From Mangifera indica (taxonomy: Eukaryota; Streptophyta; Magnoliopsida; Sapindales; Anacardiaceae): a DNA stretch of 64,000 nucleotides. The stretch is from positions 13,005,463-13,069,462 of the forward strand of contig NC_058137.1 in the NCBI RefSeq assembly GCF_011075055.1, in the 5' to 3' direction. How positions within the stretch are numbered: the first letter of the stretch is position 1; each line of letters starts with the position of its first letter. The position numbers and the translations under genes are program-made. The notes under the pieces are model-generated. The model saw nothing but the letters and a program-made list of their open reading frames with translations, had not been told where the DNA came from and did no database searches. This document shows positions 45,420-56,299 of the stretch, in pieces.

Positions 45420-48280
45420 GTAAGTCCTCTCTTTTTCTTATACTCCTTCTTCGATCTGACCCACCAAGAAAGTTCACTTGCCGGGGAACCTTCATTTTAT
45501 TTATTTTTTGTTTGGTTTCTTTTTACTGGAATTGAGAGTTGAAAATACAGCAAAGAAACAGTGAAGTCGTTGAGATTTGAATTAGGGTTTTATGTGGTTT
45601 TTTTGGTCTCCTGAAAACTTAAATTTTGTAATCGTTTGGATTATTGTGACTTTGGCGTTGAAATTTGAAGTGGGGTTAGGTTTAGTTTCTGCAGTTAGTG
45701 GGGGGATTGAAAATAAATTAAGGTATATCGTAGTATATAATTTATCTACTGAAGGCTTAAAACTTTTAATTGTTTGAGACTTTGAGTTATTGTGAGTTTG
45801 GCGTTAAACTTTGAAGTAGGTTTGGTTTAGATTCTGCAACTAGTGATCGGATTGAGAATGAATTTAATTATATTATGGTAATAAACTGGTTCGTGCTGAT
45901 TAACAGATAGTTGTGTTTCTTTGAGATTTAGATGTCAATTTGCTGTTATAACTGCTAGATGCAATTTAACTAGTGTCATGTTTAATGATTATGAAATGAC
46001 TTTATTATTAAGATATCCACAATACAATATGAATGCTTTTAAGTGGTTGATTTATATATTATTTATGTTTTAGTTTTATTTTAGGTTGCCAAATATTGGG
46101 ACTCTGACTACCTTGCGAAAGTTGTAGAAGTATTTTATAAGTGCATTGACAATCGTCTAGTCAATTGATTATGGTTTATCTGTACTAGGTAGCTAATGGA
46201 TATATTTTCTATGCCTTTTCATTTGAGTCTTTAGTCTCTCATTGATTTGCGCAGGTGAGATTCTTAGAGGCTAGAGACTGAGGTATCAAACTAGGTAGTG
46301 CCATATGTGCTTTAGTTCTATGTGTCTTAATAAGAGTACATTTACATGGCTGCTAATATTAAATATAATTTTTCTGCAGTATTTTAACAAGGTCAATCAT
46401 GGAGGGATTTTCAAGTGCATTCAAAAGTGACTGATGCGATTACTTTTGCAATGGCATTCTATCCTTCCACATGAAAATTATTGGATTTTTGCACAAATTA
46501 ATGGATTGTTTCATTTTGTTTGAGTGGAGACGATCCAAAAAATTTGACATAGCACTATAAAACCTAAGTCATAGTTCAAGACAACGGAATCCCAACCTAC
46601 TGAGTAGCTTTGGCTAAATTTTTGGTCCTCAACGGGCCAAGCCAAGTGAGCAGCTGGGGAGACATGTCATAATTGCTAAAACAATACAACAGTGTTTATT
46701 CCTGTTGCCCTTTAGAGATAATGGAAGTCTTTCTCCTGCTATGATGAAATGAAGAATGGGCCTGCAAGCTATAGCATATATTTGCCATTGAAAATTGAAT
46801 TGATTCTTATGTGTGATTCTTTGTTGATCATATGCTAATTTTGCTCTTGTAGTTGCTTGTAAAGAGAGAGAGCATGCTAGAAAAGCTTGAAAGATTGTGG
46901 TGCATGCGACCCTCTTTTGATGTATGAAAGTTACTAGCAGGTTATGGAGTGCAATGTAAAGTTATCCAGTTTGTGCTGGTTTGGATGTGGAAATTGGACA
47001 TATATTTCTTGCTTGTGGTGCCAATTCTTTTGTATGATTAGGGTTAGATTCGAGCTGAACCAAACTCGAGCTCAGGCTCGTTGAGCTCAGGTCGTTGAGC
47101 TCGAACTCTGTTCGAGTTCGGTTCGGCTCGTTTCGAATTCGAGTTTTTAATTAATTCGTTATTAAAACGATGTTGTTTTAATACATATTGATCAAAACAA
47201 CATTTTTTTATATCAAAATTTTTAATTTATAAATTTTAACAAGCAAGCTCGAGCTAGAAAATATTGGCTTGAGCTGGCTCGTTTCGAGCTCGTTCGAGCC
47301 GAGTTTGAGCTCGAGCTTGAATAGGCTCGGTTCGAATCCAGCCCTATGTATGATATTGGGGAAAGATAATTGAATGCCATCCCTAGTCATAGAAGTGGCG
47401 GTTTGCTTTTGAGGTGGAAGACGCTTTATTTACATGCCAAATGAGTAGTTTTTGGAGCCTGGTACTTACGAGGAAATTGATGTGAAATTAGGTCATTCAC
47501 AGTTGGCTTGTACAACTAAGAGATGCCTTTTGTTCTGTAGCATTTGTCCGGTGATTGGTAGTTTTTCTTATTTTTAATTGATTTTACACTTCTAAGAAAT
47601 GATTTTTAACTTAATTTGGAGGATGGCTTATGGTATATCTTCTTGCTATAACATGACTATTATTTTGCTAAATCTAATCTATTATTGATCTAGTTAAAGT
47701 TTTTTAATTCAAGTTGGATTTTTGGGATAGCTTCAAGAACTGCCCCTTCAGTTCTAATTTCCTGTGGTATCTTTCATTTATTATAGAAAAAAGTTGTTTA
47801 TTGTCCATTTTTAAGATCCTTATTTATTTTCCTATCCAGAAACTGAAAAAAGTGATACATTTTAAAACTCAAATATTGGGACTTTTATATTTGAGAGCTA
47901 ATTTTTTTGAACTTCTTAAGTATTATGACTTGTAAGGAGTTGCTAATTATTGTAGGCATCAGATGTAACTTCTTGCTTGCAGTTTCAGAGTAGAGTCTTT
48001 TCTACATGGTCTATATATTTGCTCTTTCCCGAATATCTGGTACTAGTCCTTGAAATGTAAGTTATTTTTCTGGCTTTGTCTGTTGACACTACAAGTGTTA
48101 GGATGACCTGTAGAATTTATTGTGTAATGTCTCTGACTTGAAAATTGTTCTGGGATCAAATATTTGCTCAACACTTTGAACTATTTGAACAGTTGCTTAT
48201 TTGAGAAACAAAAGAATTTAAATGATGAATATGGATATTGTATTATTTGCCTCTGTTAAGACATTGTTTTTGTACTTCAG
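45420..48280 (+). other. Probable 5'UTR intron of the CCCH gene
   Basis: About 2.86 kb, T-rich like plant introns, with donor GTAAGT and acceptor CTTCAG. Open frames inside are short and lack domain motifs. A hAT MITE (47039-47346) lies within it. Confidence 0.5.
47039..47346. mobile_element. hAT-type MITE, copy 2
   Basis: A 308-bp element with a perfect 8-bp target duplication TGTATGAT (47031-47038 and 47347-47354). Ends are TAGGGTTAGATTCGAGCTG and GGTTCGAATCCAGCCCTA. Same GAGCTCG-rich arms and AAAACGATGTTGTTTT-type centre as the other copies. Confidence 0.93.
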
Positions 48281-48329
48281 ATTATACTGCTTTTGATCAA
48301 AGTGAGGCTGGACATACTTCTGTAAAGTG

Positions 48330-51300
48330 ATGAGTGGAGGTAGCATAAAACACAATTCTAAATGGGATATGAAAGAAGAGTCCCAACATTCATATGATAA
48401 TGTGCAAGACAATGCTTGGTCTCGGAAAGCAGGTATGTCTTTTCATGACAAAGAATTGCGTTCTGGATGGTTTTCTCCCAAGGGTGGTGGCTATAGTAGT
48501 GGACACAAGTGGTCTGCTAGGGAAGATAACATGCTGAAATCAAGGCGTGATTTGCAAGTTTCATCTAGGGAACCTTTGCCTGGTAGCAGAGGTTCTCAGA
48601 AGGAGGATTGCATTGGTGACTATCGGGAATGTTTCAGAGCCACAAGTACATGGGATGGAGAAGGGAATTACAGCATGGAAATGTCTCCTGGCCTGGATGA
48701 TTGGAGACAGCAAATTCGTCACCACTCCCCAAGAAGTGATTGGAATGGACCTCACAGGTGATTATCTTCTTAATGGAACATTTCAGGACAAAATGAATTT
48801 CCTTTTGTACATATTTTATTCTTATCTTGATTTTCCTTTGTGCTTGTAATTTGTTTCATCATATATATGGTACAATTGATTTGTTTTATACTACTTTCCT
48901 CGATGATATTAAAAACTCTGAGCGCAAACTTTCTCTTCCTTTCTATTCTTCTAACTGAAATCATTATGGTTGTGCTTTTTCTTGGTTTTATTTATCTCTT
49001 TTAAAGTCTTAATTTGTTCATGATTTTTTCTTGTTAGTTTTATTTGTATACTTGATTTGTCTATTCTGTTGTATGTTTGGTGCCAGGAGTTTTCCTATAA
49101 ATAATGTGGTATATGAAATCTAATTTTGGCAGTGTATGTTTTCCCTCTGTGAGATGTGTCGGAATTAATTGATTTCTTTACATCTGCCTTCTTTGATGTT
49201 ATGTGCAGAAGTAGAAGCTGCAGCCGAAGCAGGAGCCGCAGCCGAAGTTTGAATCGGAGTAGAAGCCCAGTTTGTGGATTTAGACAAGAATTGGGCATCT
49301 ATGTCAGAAACAGGGAAAGATCAGGAGTATCAGCTAAATTTTGTAAAGATTTTGCTGCTGGGAGATGTAGGAGAGGAAAAAGTTGTCTATTTTCTCATCA
49401 TAGCAGTGAAAATTATGAAGAGAGTAGGGAAAGTAGACATAGGAAAGCTGGAGCTCCTAAGTATTTCATTCCTCATCAATCTAGGGAGTATCCAATACGA
49501 TGTGGAAGAAACAGGGATGCATCTTTGGAGCGGGGAGGTGACCATGATTCCCACAAGAAAGGTGATATTCCCTGCAAATTCTTTGCTGCAGGAATTTGTC
49601 GAAACGGGAAATACTGCAGGTTTTCTCATAGTGTTCAGGCCTTTGCAAGTCCTAACAAAAGGTCACGGGTTGACAACTTGGTGCAGCAGAGCCACAATTT
49701 AGATGGCACAGATAAATTATGGAACGGTCCAACATGGAGCAACTCAAGCACTTTCACAGATGCTGTAAAGTTGAGTGATGAAAAAAATGAAAGGATGGCT
49801 GACAAAAGGGCAAGGGATGATAGGTGGTCACAGAGCCATAATTCAGATGATGTGGAGAGGGTATGGGATAGTAAAAAATGGGGTGGTAAAGATAAACTGC
49901 CAGATACTGGAAAATTGATTGAGGATCACAATGAAAGAATGGAATCCCTAGAACCAAGGTTTTCTGCCTGGTCTATGGAATCTAGATGGCCTCACAGCTT
50001 GGATGAGAATGCAGTATGTGCTGACCAAACAGGAGTTGGACAAGGAGTAGTTGATAGCAACAATATGGAAGCCCTTCAATGTAAGATGAAAAATTCTACT
50101 GTTGGCATGGGAGTTCCTGAATCAGGAGTTACTGAAAAATTGCTTGGTGATATGGAGATGTCTCCTGTGTGGAATTATAGAGTGCAGCCTTCCAACCATG
50201 CACTTAAAGAAGAGCATGGTCATATAACTCAGAGTTCACAATCTCTAGCTCTTGGTGATACCTCTGTACTCAGTCATGAACAGGAAATAAATTGTGATGT
50301 TTCAGGTCAGTTGCATGATGCAGCTTCGTCTGTGCAACCGATGATAATTGAAAAGCCTTACTTCAAGCATGACTATAATCAGAGAGCAGGTGGCGGTGTT
50401 GCATTGTGTGGCAGTGATAAGAATGCCTTTGGAAGAACTGCCACTTCACACATTGATCTAAATTTTTCTGCTAACCTCTTGCCAACACAAAGCTTTGATC
50501 AGAATGGCCAAATTCCAAGTGCTCTACCCTTCTCAAGCTTAAATTCCTTTGGACAAAATCAAGGTGCAGTCACTTCTGAACCTTCTGGAGGACATATAAA
50601 AATTCCTCAAACTCACACAACGTTTCTGGAGGAAAAATCAATCAACAAACCAGGCATTTTAGATAAAAGTGCATCACAGTTTAGTTCTGGAATTAAGCCA
50701 GCTCAAGATGTGGTTGGCGGTGAAAAGCTCACTGAGCTTTCAGCCTCTCTTGTTCAGTTTCTTGGAAATCAGCAGCAGTTACCCCAACTTTATACTGCTC
50801 TTAATTCCCCTAATCTGGTGCAAGTGTCTTCATCTGTGAATGCTGAAGGTTCTCTTGAGCCAGATTCTGCTGTGACCAATCAGCAGAATGAAACCATTAA
50901 ATCTCAATCGCAGTATGATCCTTTATGTGATAGCATTGACTCCAAGAAGCAGAATGCTGTTGACCTCCCACTGTTTATAATAAAGTCTGTCGGACAGAAA
51001 AGCGCTGTGGATGTAAAGCCAGAGATTCCTAATGGTGGTTCAGAAGAACCATCTCACAAGAGCCAAATATCAATACAGGTGGAACCAGATGCAGATTGCA
51101 AGATCAGTAACAACAGTGGTGGAGTGGAGGCTGAGGAAACCAAGAAAGCACAAGTAAATCAATTTGTTCTAGAGAATGATACTGTGTGGAAAATAGATGG
51201 TGATGACACGGATGATGATGAAGGTAGAAAAAGGAAGGATGCTAAGGAAAGTAAGGAACCTAGAGCGATTCGCACATTTAAATTTGCACTGGTGGAGTTT

Positions 51301-51598
51301 GTTAAGGAGATCCTGAAACCTACATGGAAAGAAGGTCAAGTTACCAAAGATGCTTACAAAAACATAGTGAAGAAAGTAGTTGATAAAGTTACTGGTACTA
51401 TGCAGGAGGCTGCTAATATTCCTCAAACACAAGAAAAAATTAACCAATATCTGGCATTTTCGAAACCAAAGCTTAGCAAACTTGTTCACGTGAGTTCACG
51501 CACACAACCTTCTCTTTTCTTTGTGTGTCAAAAAACCTAATTATTACATAATTTTATAACCATGGCAGGCATACGTGGACAAATTTCAAAAGGGCTAA
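48330..51598 (+). CDS. CCCH zinc-finger protein with RS-rich segment, join(48330..48757, 49209..51489, 51569..51598)
   Basis: Probable nuclear RNA-binding protein of the plant CCCH group that includes Arabidopsis C3H38-like proteins; exact function unknown. The model gives 912 aa. An in-frame TGA at 48303 precedes ATG 48330, so this start is the first possible. A Ser-Arg repeat spans about residues 143-162, typical of splicing-linked proteins. Two fingers, both C-x7-C-x5-C-x3-H, lie at about 188-206 (CKDFAAGRC...) and 265-283 (CKFFAAGIC...). A long polar, low-complexity middle follows. The conserved C-terminal block (FALVEFVKEILKPTWKEGQV to SKPKLSKLVHAYVDKFQKG) ends the protein. Introns: GTGATT at 48758 to GCAG ending 49208; GTGAGT at 51490 to GCAG ending 51568. 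Using the last intron replaces an unlikely extension with the expected AYVDKF ending. Confidence 0.9.
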
Positions 51599-52009
51599 GT
51601 AAATGGAGCTGGAACTATCATGATGCAATTTTTATGGTTCTTCCAGTGTTGAGGAAGCCACCAATGGTTTTCTGAGGCAATTATATGCTTCTGCAGCTCC
51701 TCAACTGGTTATTTCTTTAACCCATTATGTATTTTAAATGTTGGAAACAAGGTTTGCTTAGTTCTAACTCACAGTGTAGATATATGGCAGTCCTGTTTCT
51801 TTCTTTTCTTTTTTGTTTAATATTTGGCATTCGATCGTTTTCATGATGGTTCCATATAGCGCTATATTATGATCATTGTGATTGTAGAACTGGTTGACAT
51901 ATGGTTATTTACTAACTTTCAACATACTTTTTCTTATGAACAATACACTCTTTGCCTTCAAATAATTAATCTGGTCCTTCAGAATTTGATGTGTGATCAC
52001 TGTTTTAGC
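51599..52009 (+). other. 3' UTR and downstream flank of the CCCH gene
   Basis: T-rich sequence after the stop codon at 51598. No canonical AATAAA was singled out. A 79-codon open frame running into the AAT repeat is not supported. Confidence 0.5.
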
Positions 52010-52090
52010 ACAATAATAATAATAATAATAATTATAATAATAATAATAATAGTAATAATAATAATAATAATAGTAATAATAATTACAATA
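52010..52090. repeat. (AAT)n microsatellite
   Basis: About 80 bases of AAT units with a few AGT/ATT interruptions. Confidence 0.92.
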
Positions 52091-52283
52091 ATTCAGCTTG
52101 CTTGTTAGGTCAGAAACATGAAGCAGGTTTGGAGAAGGATTAATGGAGAAAGTTTGCATTCTCTTTCAACTGTTTGATTTGGATAGGCCTAGAATTTTTT
52201 TTTAGTGTAGTTACTAGATTAGGCTTTGCAAAAGTACTTGGCTAGGAATCTTTGTGTATGGGATTGGGTTGGGGGAATGATAC

Positions 52284-52440
52284 GGGGTGGATTTGAGCCG
52301 ATTTGACTTGGGTTTGATTGCCAGCTAAGCTTGTTCAAACTTGAGACAAACTATATTGGGTCATGCACGAGCTTGAACCATTGGGCATTCGGCTTGATAG
52401 GCTCACAAATGCGAAAAAACAATATCATTTTATTGTTGGA
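52284..52440. repeat. Possible half copy of the hAT MITE
   Basis: GGGGTGGATTTGAGCCGATTT resembles the MITE start, followed by AAGCTTGTTCAAACTTGAG and, near 52420, CAATATCATTTTATTG at the place of the central palindrome. The other end is missing. Confidence 0.3.
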
Positions 52441-53030
52441 AGATCTGATTTATTTCAAATTTATGAAGTATTGATTTAATATAGGAGATCATGTAAAGAA
52501 TTATTACAATATTATATTTCTATTTTACTTCCATTTATTTCCTTTTGTATAAATTGTACTTTTTTAAAACGTTTGTAACATCTTTGTATGATTTCCTTTA
52601 ATGAATGAATAGAAATTGTGGGAAATTTTATTCAAACCAAGAAACCACTGCATGTTGTGTATGCAAAATTTGAACTTGTTTTTATTTTTTCCTCTAATTT
52701 TTATCCACAATCGTGGATACATGTGAATACTGATGAAGGTACATCTAGAATAATCTTTTTGGAAAATAATCTCTATACTCCTATCTTGATGGTGATGACT
52801 AAGCTCATGGAAATATTATCAAAACCTCATCGAAAATTTCAGACCAAAGTTATCTCTATCACATAACTTGTTGGAAAAGACTAAGTTGAAAACCAAAGAG
52901 GATCTATAGCCATTTTGAGAAAAGTAAAGCGTCTTGGCCATATTCGGTTTTCTTTAGTGTCTAATCCTAATTCTCCCGAACATGCCTTGGAGCATTGTTA
53001 GCTGTGTCAGTGGTCAATCCAAAATTTTTG

Positions 53031-53046
53031 TGGTATCAGAGCCATG
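53031..53046 (+). other. Met-tRNA primer binding site of the caulimovirid remnant
   Basis: TGGTATCAGAGCCATG, an unaltered complement of the initiator Met-tRNA 3' end, lies 112 bases before the movement-protein ATG. Caulimovirids prime minus-strand synthesis at this kind of site (family knowledge). An LTR retrotransposon PBS was considered, but no LTR end lies next to it. Confidence 0.8.
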
Positions 53047-53142
53047 TTTGTTCAATAGCCTTGTATAATTAACCCATAGTGTGTTCTTATATGCTAGGTT
53101 AAGGTAAAGATTAGAGATATTCTGCCGAACAAATCTTCCAAC

Positions 53143-54070
53143 ATGTCTTCTAATTAAGCGAATGAATCCAACTCTATCATTTCTGCCTCTCCCTTAGATC
53201 GGCGGTTTTCTTACAAGATTGATAGTTTGTATGAAGTAAAATATTTGCCTTTTGAGTTTCGGCTACCTTTAACCAACCTTACCTTTTTGAATCCATATCA
53301 TAATTCAAGCCCCTTTCTTCTTTCAAGAAACTATCACTACTTTGATACAAGATTCCCAAATTTTGAGCATACTTGTCTTGGTACAGTTCAAGCTACTCTT
53401 AATGCTGAAATTGTAATGGTGACTTTGTTTCCAAATTTCTGCATGTCTTTTAAAGATCCCCAGTTGTGCAATGCTCTAAAATTCCAAATCCAAGTTTCTG
53501 GTGCTATTTCACAAGGTCATACTTCAATGGCAACCATTCATTATCAAATGGCATACAAAGTGTAGAATCATTCCTTTGATCTTGCTAATTCCCAAGGAAC
53601 TCATAATGCTATTTTTCTTAATGTGCAGTCAGACCAAGTTTCGAGTTGCACTATTGTTCCACGACAAATTCTAAAGGTCAAACTTGAGGAACTTATCCTA
53701 AAATGGTGGTATACGACTTATGAATAGTAACATCAAGCATCATCCTCTACTCAGTCTATCTAGTCTAGTTAGCTTTTTACTCTAGAACTTCTAGTGGCAG
53801 GCTATCTATCTCCTTCCAGCCTATAGAAGCATCAACACCACCCTGTTTTTCAACACAGTTCACTTTTGAGTGTTTCTCTTGAAGAAAAAGAAATCCAAGA
53901 AGAAATCTATGATTTCACCTCTCATGGTCAAACCATTTATCTTCTTAAGCCCCATAATGTTGAAGACCCAAATTGCAAATGTGTATCTTGCATAGAATAG
54001 ACGTTTACAATAAAAAAAACTGACAACGTAGAGACAAGTTTTCACCCGCAAAAAAAAAAAAACAAAAGGA
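53143..54070 (+). pseudogene. Caulimovirid movement-protein region
   Basis: One frame runs from ATG 53143 with a stop at codon 5 (TAA 53155), another at 53563 and a few more after 53725. The core has RNYHYFDTRFPNFEHTCLG, VTLFPNFCMSFKDPQ and IHYQMAYKV, resembling the 30K-superfamily movement proteins of plant pararetroviruses, which enlarge plasmodesmata. The tail includes an acidic stretch and CKCVSCIE. A 12-base poly-A run near 54050 marks a frameshift. Non-functional. Confidence 0.7.
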
Positions 54071-54255
54071 AGAATGTACAACATCTCTTATATGAAAGAT
54101 ACAAAGTTGGTGTTCTAGGATATGATCTTCTTGGTGAACCTACTAGCAAATACGATTTTGTGGTGTACTATGGAAAAGGTGACCCTCTTGTTAACAAAAA
54201 GGAAAGGTTAGCGGGGCGCAGAGAATAAATGGGAAGGGGTTAGGGTTTTAAGACA

Positions 54256-54257
<2 letters not shown>

Positions 54258-54301
<44 letters not shown>
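54258..54301. repeat. (TA)n microsatellite
   Basis: About 44 bases of uninterrupted TA, close to the left junction of the insertion in the caulimovirid remnant. Confidence 0.92.
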
Positions 54302-54302
<1 letters not shown>

Positions 54303-54779
54303 AAAAGAGTAAGAAAAAATTAAAATAAAATAACCAATATCCATTTCATTCCAGAGGCTAAATATGAACACTTTTATGACATATTTAGCACTCATAAATG
54401 TTGCTCCACAAGCTTATACTACAAGCTTCAAATAAATTCAAATTTCATGCTCTCCCTTAACAAATTCAACATCACAAAGAAATCAATCAATCTAATTAAT
54501 GCAATCAATGGTATAAACACAATAAATCATACATATCACAACCAATGAAAACATCAATTTAAGTAAGATTTAAGTATACCCCCTTTTGTAGCTTGAAAGT
54601 ACTTCTTATGCCCAAACTTGAACTTCAATTGTTTCATGTCTCGAGACTTACTTGACATAAACAAAATGAAGAAATTTAAACTAAATATGAGAAAAATTAT
54701 TCATCAATGAACTAAAAGAAAATTATGTAAAGAAAGAAAAACTTGGGTTATCTCTCAAGAGCGTTAATTTATGGTTTTT
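54302..54779. other. Unassigned, probable 3' part of the inserted gypsy element
   Basis: AT-rich, without domains. It lies beyond the integrase end of a minus-strand gypsy remnant, so it may contain 3' non-coding or LTR sequence, but no LTR pair was found. Confidence 0.35.
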
Positions 54780-55601
54780 AGCTTGACTTCAATTTATAAA
54801 AATCAAGGTGGACGATCATATAGTAGGCAAGAAACACTCACGTTAATAGGTTCACCAATAAGATATGATTTTAATATCGATCCATTTACTTTGAGAGATT
54901 CATATTTGTCAGTCCATACCTCGATAGCCCTAGGGCTGGATTCAAGCCGAGCCGAGCTCGGCTCGGCTCGTTTTTTTTATGGCCGGCTCGAGTTCGGCTC
55001 GAGCTGAACTCGGCTCGGCTCGAGTTCAGCTCGTTTTCGGCTCGGCTCGTTTATGGCTCGGTTCGGCTCATTTTTTATATCAAAACGGCACCGTTTTGTA
55101 TATATATATGGATCAAAACGACGTCGTTTTGTATAAAAAATTTTAAAAAAAATTACCGAGCCAACCCGAGCCAGCTCAAGCTTGGCTCAAGCTCGATCGA
55201 GCTCGAGCTGGCTCGACTCGAATCCAGCCCTAGATAGCCCCATTTGAGAATAAGTTCATCACTTTGCAAGGTCCTAAACATCTTGACTTGAGTTTGTCTA
55301 AAAAGAACTTTAGCCTTGAATTAGAAAGCAATACCATGTCACCTTCGCAAAATTCTTTCTTTAGGACATGCTTCTCATGCCATCTTCTAGTTCTTTCCTC
55401 GTAGACCTCAATATTTTCGTAGGTATTCAGTTTAAATTCATCCAGTTGAAGAAAGCATTCTTTGTATTTTATCATAGCATCATGTACGATCCACGTTTCA
55501 AGTGGATCCTCTAGATATTTCTTGTTAGATACCTCTTTTGTGCACTTATCCGTAATATCGACCTTGCAACATGAACTCACAATGTTACTTTGATTAGACA
55601 A
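54780..55601 (-). pseudogene. Fused protease-linker/integrase-tail frame, split by a MITE
   Basis: 55230-55601 is open. The first ~45 codons (CCKVDITDKCTKEV, LEDPLETWIVHDA) look like the post-protease linker. The rest (LDEFKLNTYENIEVYEERTR, GDMVLLSNSRLKFF, LKSRCLGPCKV) is integrase C-terminal sequence. After the MITE the frame goes on as EVWTDKYESLKVNGSILKSY to about 54780. The junction of linker to integrase at about 55466 implies a large in-frame deletion. Confidence 0.75.
54931..55232. mobile_element. hAT-type MITE, copy 3
   Basis: A 302-bp element with a perfect 8-bp target duplication GATAGCCC (54923-54930 and 55233-55240). Ends are TAGGGCTGGATTCAAGCCG and CTCGAATCCAGCCCTA. Arms are rich in GGCTCGGCTCG; the centre has CAAAACGGCACCGTTTTG and CAAAACGACGTCGTTTTG. 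Removal restores the integrase frame SNGAI-EVWTDKYE. Confidence 0.95.
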
Positions 55602-56278
55602 ACATTAAATTCAACTTTTTTATCACCAATCTTAAAAGTGATTTTTCTATTTTTAACATCAATAATTGTTCCAGCTGTAGCTAGGAATGGTCTTCGTAGA
55701 ATGAGAAAAACTTGAATGTCCTTTTCCATCTTCAACACTACAAAATCTACGAAAATATAAAATTTTCTAACTTTAACTAACACATTTTCCATTATTCTCA
55801 TAGGATACTTTATAGATCTATCTGCTAATTGCAAGGTTACTATTGTAAGTTTTAATTTTCCAAGCTACAATCTCCTGCATATAGACAATGACATTAGACT
55901 TATACTTGTACTAAGATTACATAAAGTTTTATCAAAAGATTTTTTAGCAATTACACAGGGAATAAAAAAAATCCCTGGATCATTAAGCTTTTATAGTAGC
56001 TTGTTTTATAAGATGACAATGCACTCCTTTAAAAGAACTACCATTTCAAACTCTTTAAATTTCCTTTTATGTGAGAGCATATCTTTGAAAAATTTGGCAT
56101 ACACTGACATTTGAGTTATAGCCTCTATAAAAGGAACATTGAGATGTATTTGTTTGAAAACATCCAAAAATTTCCCAAATTGTTGATCAAACTTTGCCTT
56201 TTGGAATCTTTGAGGAAAAGGCAAAGGTGTAGTATAGGTGTTCAATGAGAGTTTCTTTTCAGGAGCTTCTTGAACCAT
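55577..56278 (-). pseudogene. Gag-pol linker and protease of the gypsy remnant
   Basis: 56006-56278 carries PLPFPQRFQKAKFDQQFGKF and YAKFFKDMLSHKRKF, the conserved block before the protease. 55577-55834 has QLADRSIKYPMRIMENVLVK, FLILRRPFLATAGTIIDVKN, the second half of the retropepsin. The first half with the active site (55835-56005) is broken. Confidence 0.8.
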
Positions 56279-56299
56279 TTCTTCATTCTTGACACCAAT

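Larger units (their letters stand above)
52450..54225 (+). pseudogene. Second endogenous caulimovirid remnant, 5' part
   Basis: Plus-strand pararetroviral segment: a non-coding zone with TATAAATTGTAC (near 52548) and AATGAATGAATAG-like words, a perfect Met-tRNA primer site at 53031, then a long movement-protein-type frame from 53143. The left limit is uncertain. Near 54080-54190 a further frame (YKVGVLGYDLLGEPTSKYDF) continues the polyprotein. It breaks at about 54225 and resumes at about 58560 after a retrotransposon-bearing insertion. Confidence 0.72.

Noticed and set aside
45357..45777. Two 61-codon frames near the CCCH leader
   Set aside because: They lie in the probable leader and intron, start without context and show no domain.
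49274..49702. 142-codon plus-strand frame within the CCCH gene
   Set aside because: Out-of-frame shadow of the main exon, which holds both zinc fingers in another frame.
51490..51540. Extension of the CCCH protein to a stop at 51540
   Set aside because: A GTGAGT donor at 51490 and a GCAG acceptor at 51568 give the more plausible AYVDKFQKG ending.
51869..52159. Frames of 79 and 84 codons with poly-Ile or poly-Tyr
   Set aside because: Translation of the AAT microsatellite.
52618..52866. 82-codon frame upstream of the caulimovirid primer site
   Set aside because: No recognised motif; it lies in what should be the non-coding region of the viral remnant.
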